A DNA stretch of 6,579 nucleotides from Clostridia bacterium (GTDB taxonomy: Bacteria > Bacillota > Clostridia > HGM11327). This document shows, in pieces, positions 5,915 to 6,579 of this stretch. The notes below the pieces were generated by a model. That model saw nothing but the letters and a program-made list of their open reading frames with translations, ran no database searches and was not told the origin of the DNA. How positions within the stretch are numbered: the stretch's first letter is position 1; each line of letters opens with the position of its first letter. The DNA is taken from contig JAGBHJ010000221.1 in assembly GCA_017935525.1 (NCBI GenBank), forward strand, positions 1-6,579, written 5' to 3'. Position numbers and translations under genes: made by a program.

Positions 5915-6454
5915 TTGCTCTATCAGGTTCCCGTCGGTATGCTTTCCAACCTGCTTTCTCAGTTGAAGCAGGCTAACGCAGAGGATAAGTACTACGACGT
6001 GCTTAAGGAGATCCCCGAGGTTCGTAAGGACTTTGGTTATCCGCCTCTGGTAACACCTACTTCACAGATCGTAGGTACACAGGCAGTGCTTAACGTTCTT
6101 TCCGGCGAAAGATACAAGATGGTAACAAAGGAATCCAAGGGCTTGCTCAAGGGCGAGTACGGTAAGGTTCCCGGTGAGGTTAACGTTGAGGTTCGCCAGA
6201 AGGCAGGCATCAGCGAGGATGAGGTTATCACTTGCCGTCCTGCAGACCTTATTGCTCCCGAGCTGGAAAAGTACAAGGAGGAAGCAAAGGATCTTGCAAA
6301 GAGCGAGGAAGACGTACTCAGCTACGCATTGTTCCCCCAGGTTGCTACAAAGTTCCTTGAGGAGAGAAACAATCCCAAGCCTGCAGAGCCGGAAAAGACT
6401 GAGTCCAACGAGGACGAGGTAAGAGTGCTCTACGTTCAGGATCTTTCCAAGTAA
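5915..6454 (+). pseudogene. oadA: Oxaloacetate decarboxylase alpha subunit, C-terminal part (conserved carboxylase domain), same frame after the TAG
   Basis: This is the continuation of the alpha gene in the same frame, beginning with ACA at 5906 right after the TAG; with it the gene would encode 471 residues, normal for alpha subunits without a fused biotin domain. The product is the C-terminal conserved carboxylase domain, with YQVPVGMLSNLLSQLK near its start, VTPTSQIVGTQAVLNV, GERYKMVTKESKGLLKGEYG and a charged tail ending YVQDLSK. Relatives have PGGM where this reads PVGM (GTC at 5933-5935, one base from GGC). The coordinates start at a TTG (5915); the first ATG is 5939. Neither has a good ribosome binding site: only AGG at 5925-5927, 11 bases before the ATG. 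Independent expression therefore looks poor, and the piece is called as the remnant of a broken or mis-sequenced gene. The frame is open with normal codon use to tandem TAA stops, so decay is very recent or apparent only. Confidence 0.75.
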
Positions 6455-6470
6455 TAAAAATTGATTTTTG

Positions 6471-6499
6471 CAGCGGAGCTTCAACTCCGCTGTTTTTTT
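6471..6499 (+). terminator. Intrinsic terminator of the decarboxylase operon
   Basis: A perfect 8-base-pair GC-rich stem (CAGCGGAG at 6471-6478 with CTCCGCTG at 6485-6492) encloses the loop CTTCAA and is followed by seven T (6493-6499). It lies 16 bases after the alpha TAA stop. It is a textbook strong intrinsic terminator and marks the operon end. Confidence 0.95.
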
Positions 6500-6500
6500 A

Positions 6501-6529
6501 TTGACTTTTGACTGTGGGGGTGGTATAAT
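6501..6529 (+). promoter_or_regulatory. Promoter reading out of the right edge of the window
   Basis: TTGACT (6501-6506) is separated by 17 bases from a perfect TATAAT (6524-6529), directly after the operon terminator. Transcription would start near 6536. The two ATG codons after it (6541 and 6564) meet stops within seven codons or at once, so the gene it serves lies beyond the window. TTGACT is repeated at 6508-6513, 7 bases on. Confidence 0.75.
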
Positions 6530-6574
6530 AATCACATCTAATGTACAAACTCCGTTTGTTATAATGTGATTATT
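6527..6574. repeat. Nested inverted repeat overlapping the right-edge promoter
   Basis: A perfect 11-base inverted repeat (AATAATCACAT at 6527-6537 with ATGTGATTATT at 6564-6574) surrounds a smaller perfect one (ACAAAC at 6545-6550 with GTTTGT at 6554-6559, loop TCC). The left outer arm overlaps the -10 box and the likely start site, so most of that arm is not transcribed. The outer repeat would therefore act as DNA, for example as an operator, or be one end of a small mobile repeat. The inner one could form a short RNA hairpin. Confidence 0.6.
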
Positions 6575-6579
6575 GAACC

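Overview
The window looks like part of the chromosome of an anaerobic member of the Clostridia (Bacillota), most like the Ruminococcaceae/Oscillospiraceae of the gut. This is inferred from AGGAGG-type ribosome binding sites, sigma-A-like promoters close to consensus, AT-rich intergenic DNA, and a sodium-pump decarboxylase whose carboxyltransferase and biotin carrier are separate proteins. No species can be named from the sequence alone.

Left half, minus strand. A polar amino acid ABC importer operon is read from about 2070 leftward: a lipoprotein that binds the substrate (2040-1201), a membrane permease (1118-417) and an ATPase (430 to beyond the left edge). A near-consensus promoter precedes the binding protein. 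A terminator-like hairpin between the binding protein and the permease probably lets the binding protein be made in excess. The permease and ATPase overlap by 14 bases, as translationally coupled partners do. Upstream, also on the minus strand, is a lone Sfp-type 4'-phosphopantetheinyl transferase (2747-2175) with its own promoter.

Right half, plus strand. Diverging from the transferase is a four-gene operon for a biotin-dependent, Na+-pumping oxaloacetate decarboxylase: gamma subunit (3019-3300), biotin carrier (3325-3699), beta subunit (3750-5012) and alpha carboxyltransferase (5039-6454). The alpha subunit moves the carboxyl group of oxaloacetate to biotin on the carrier. The beta subunit decarboxylates carboxybiotin and exports Na+, and the gamma subunit helps assemble the complex. 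A strong terminator closes the operon at 6471-6499. The first transcript has a leader of about 115 bases that can be drawn in two competing folds, and a second inverted repeat surrounds the beta-subunit ribosome binding site.

The main oddity is the alpha gene. Its frame is open from 5039 to 6454 (471 codons) except for one in-frame TAG at 5903-5905, at the junction of the TIM-barrel domain and the C-terminal conserved carboxylase domain. The stop lies in a 38-base stretch where other normally conserved residues are also changed, which points to a local sequence error or a very recent lesion. A natural two-piece subunit is a less likely alternative.

At the right edge a further promoter (6501-6529), with its -10 inside a nested inverted repeat, starts a transcript that leaves the window before any gene appears. 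No tRNA, rRNA, CRISPR array or insertion sequence was seen.
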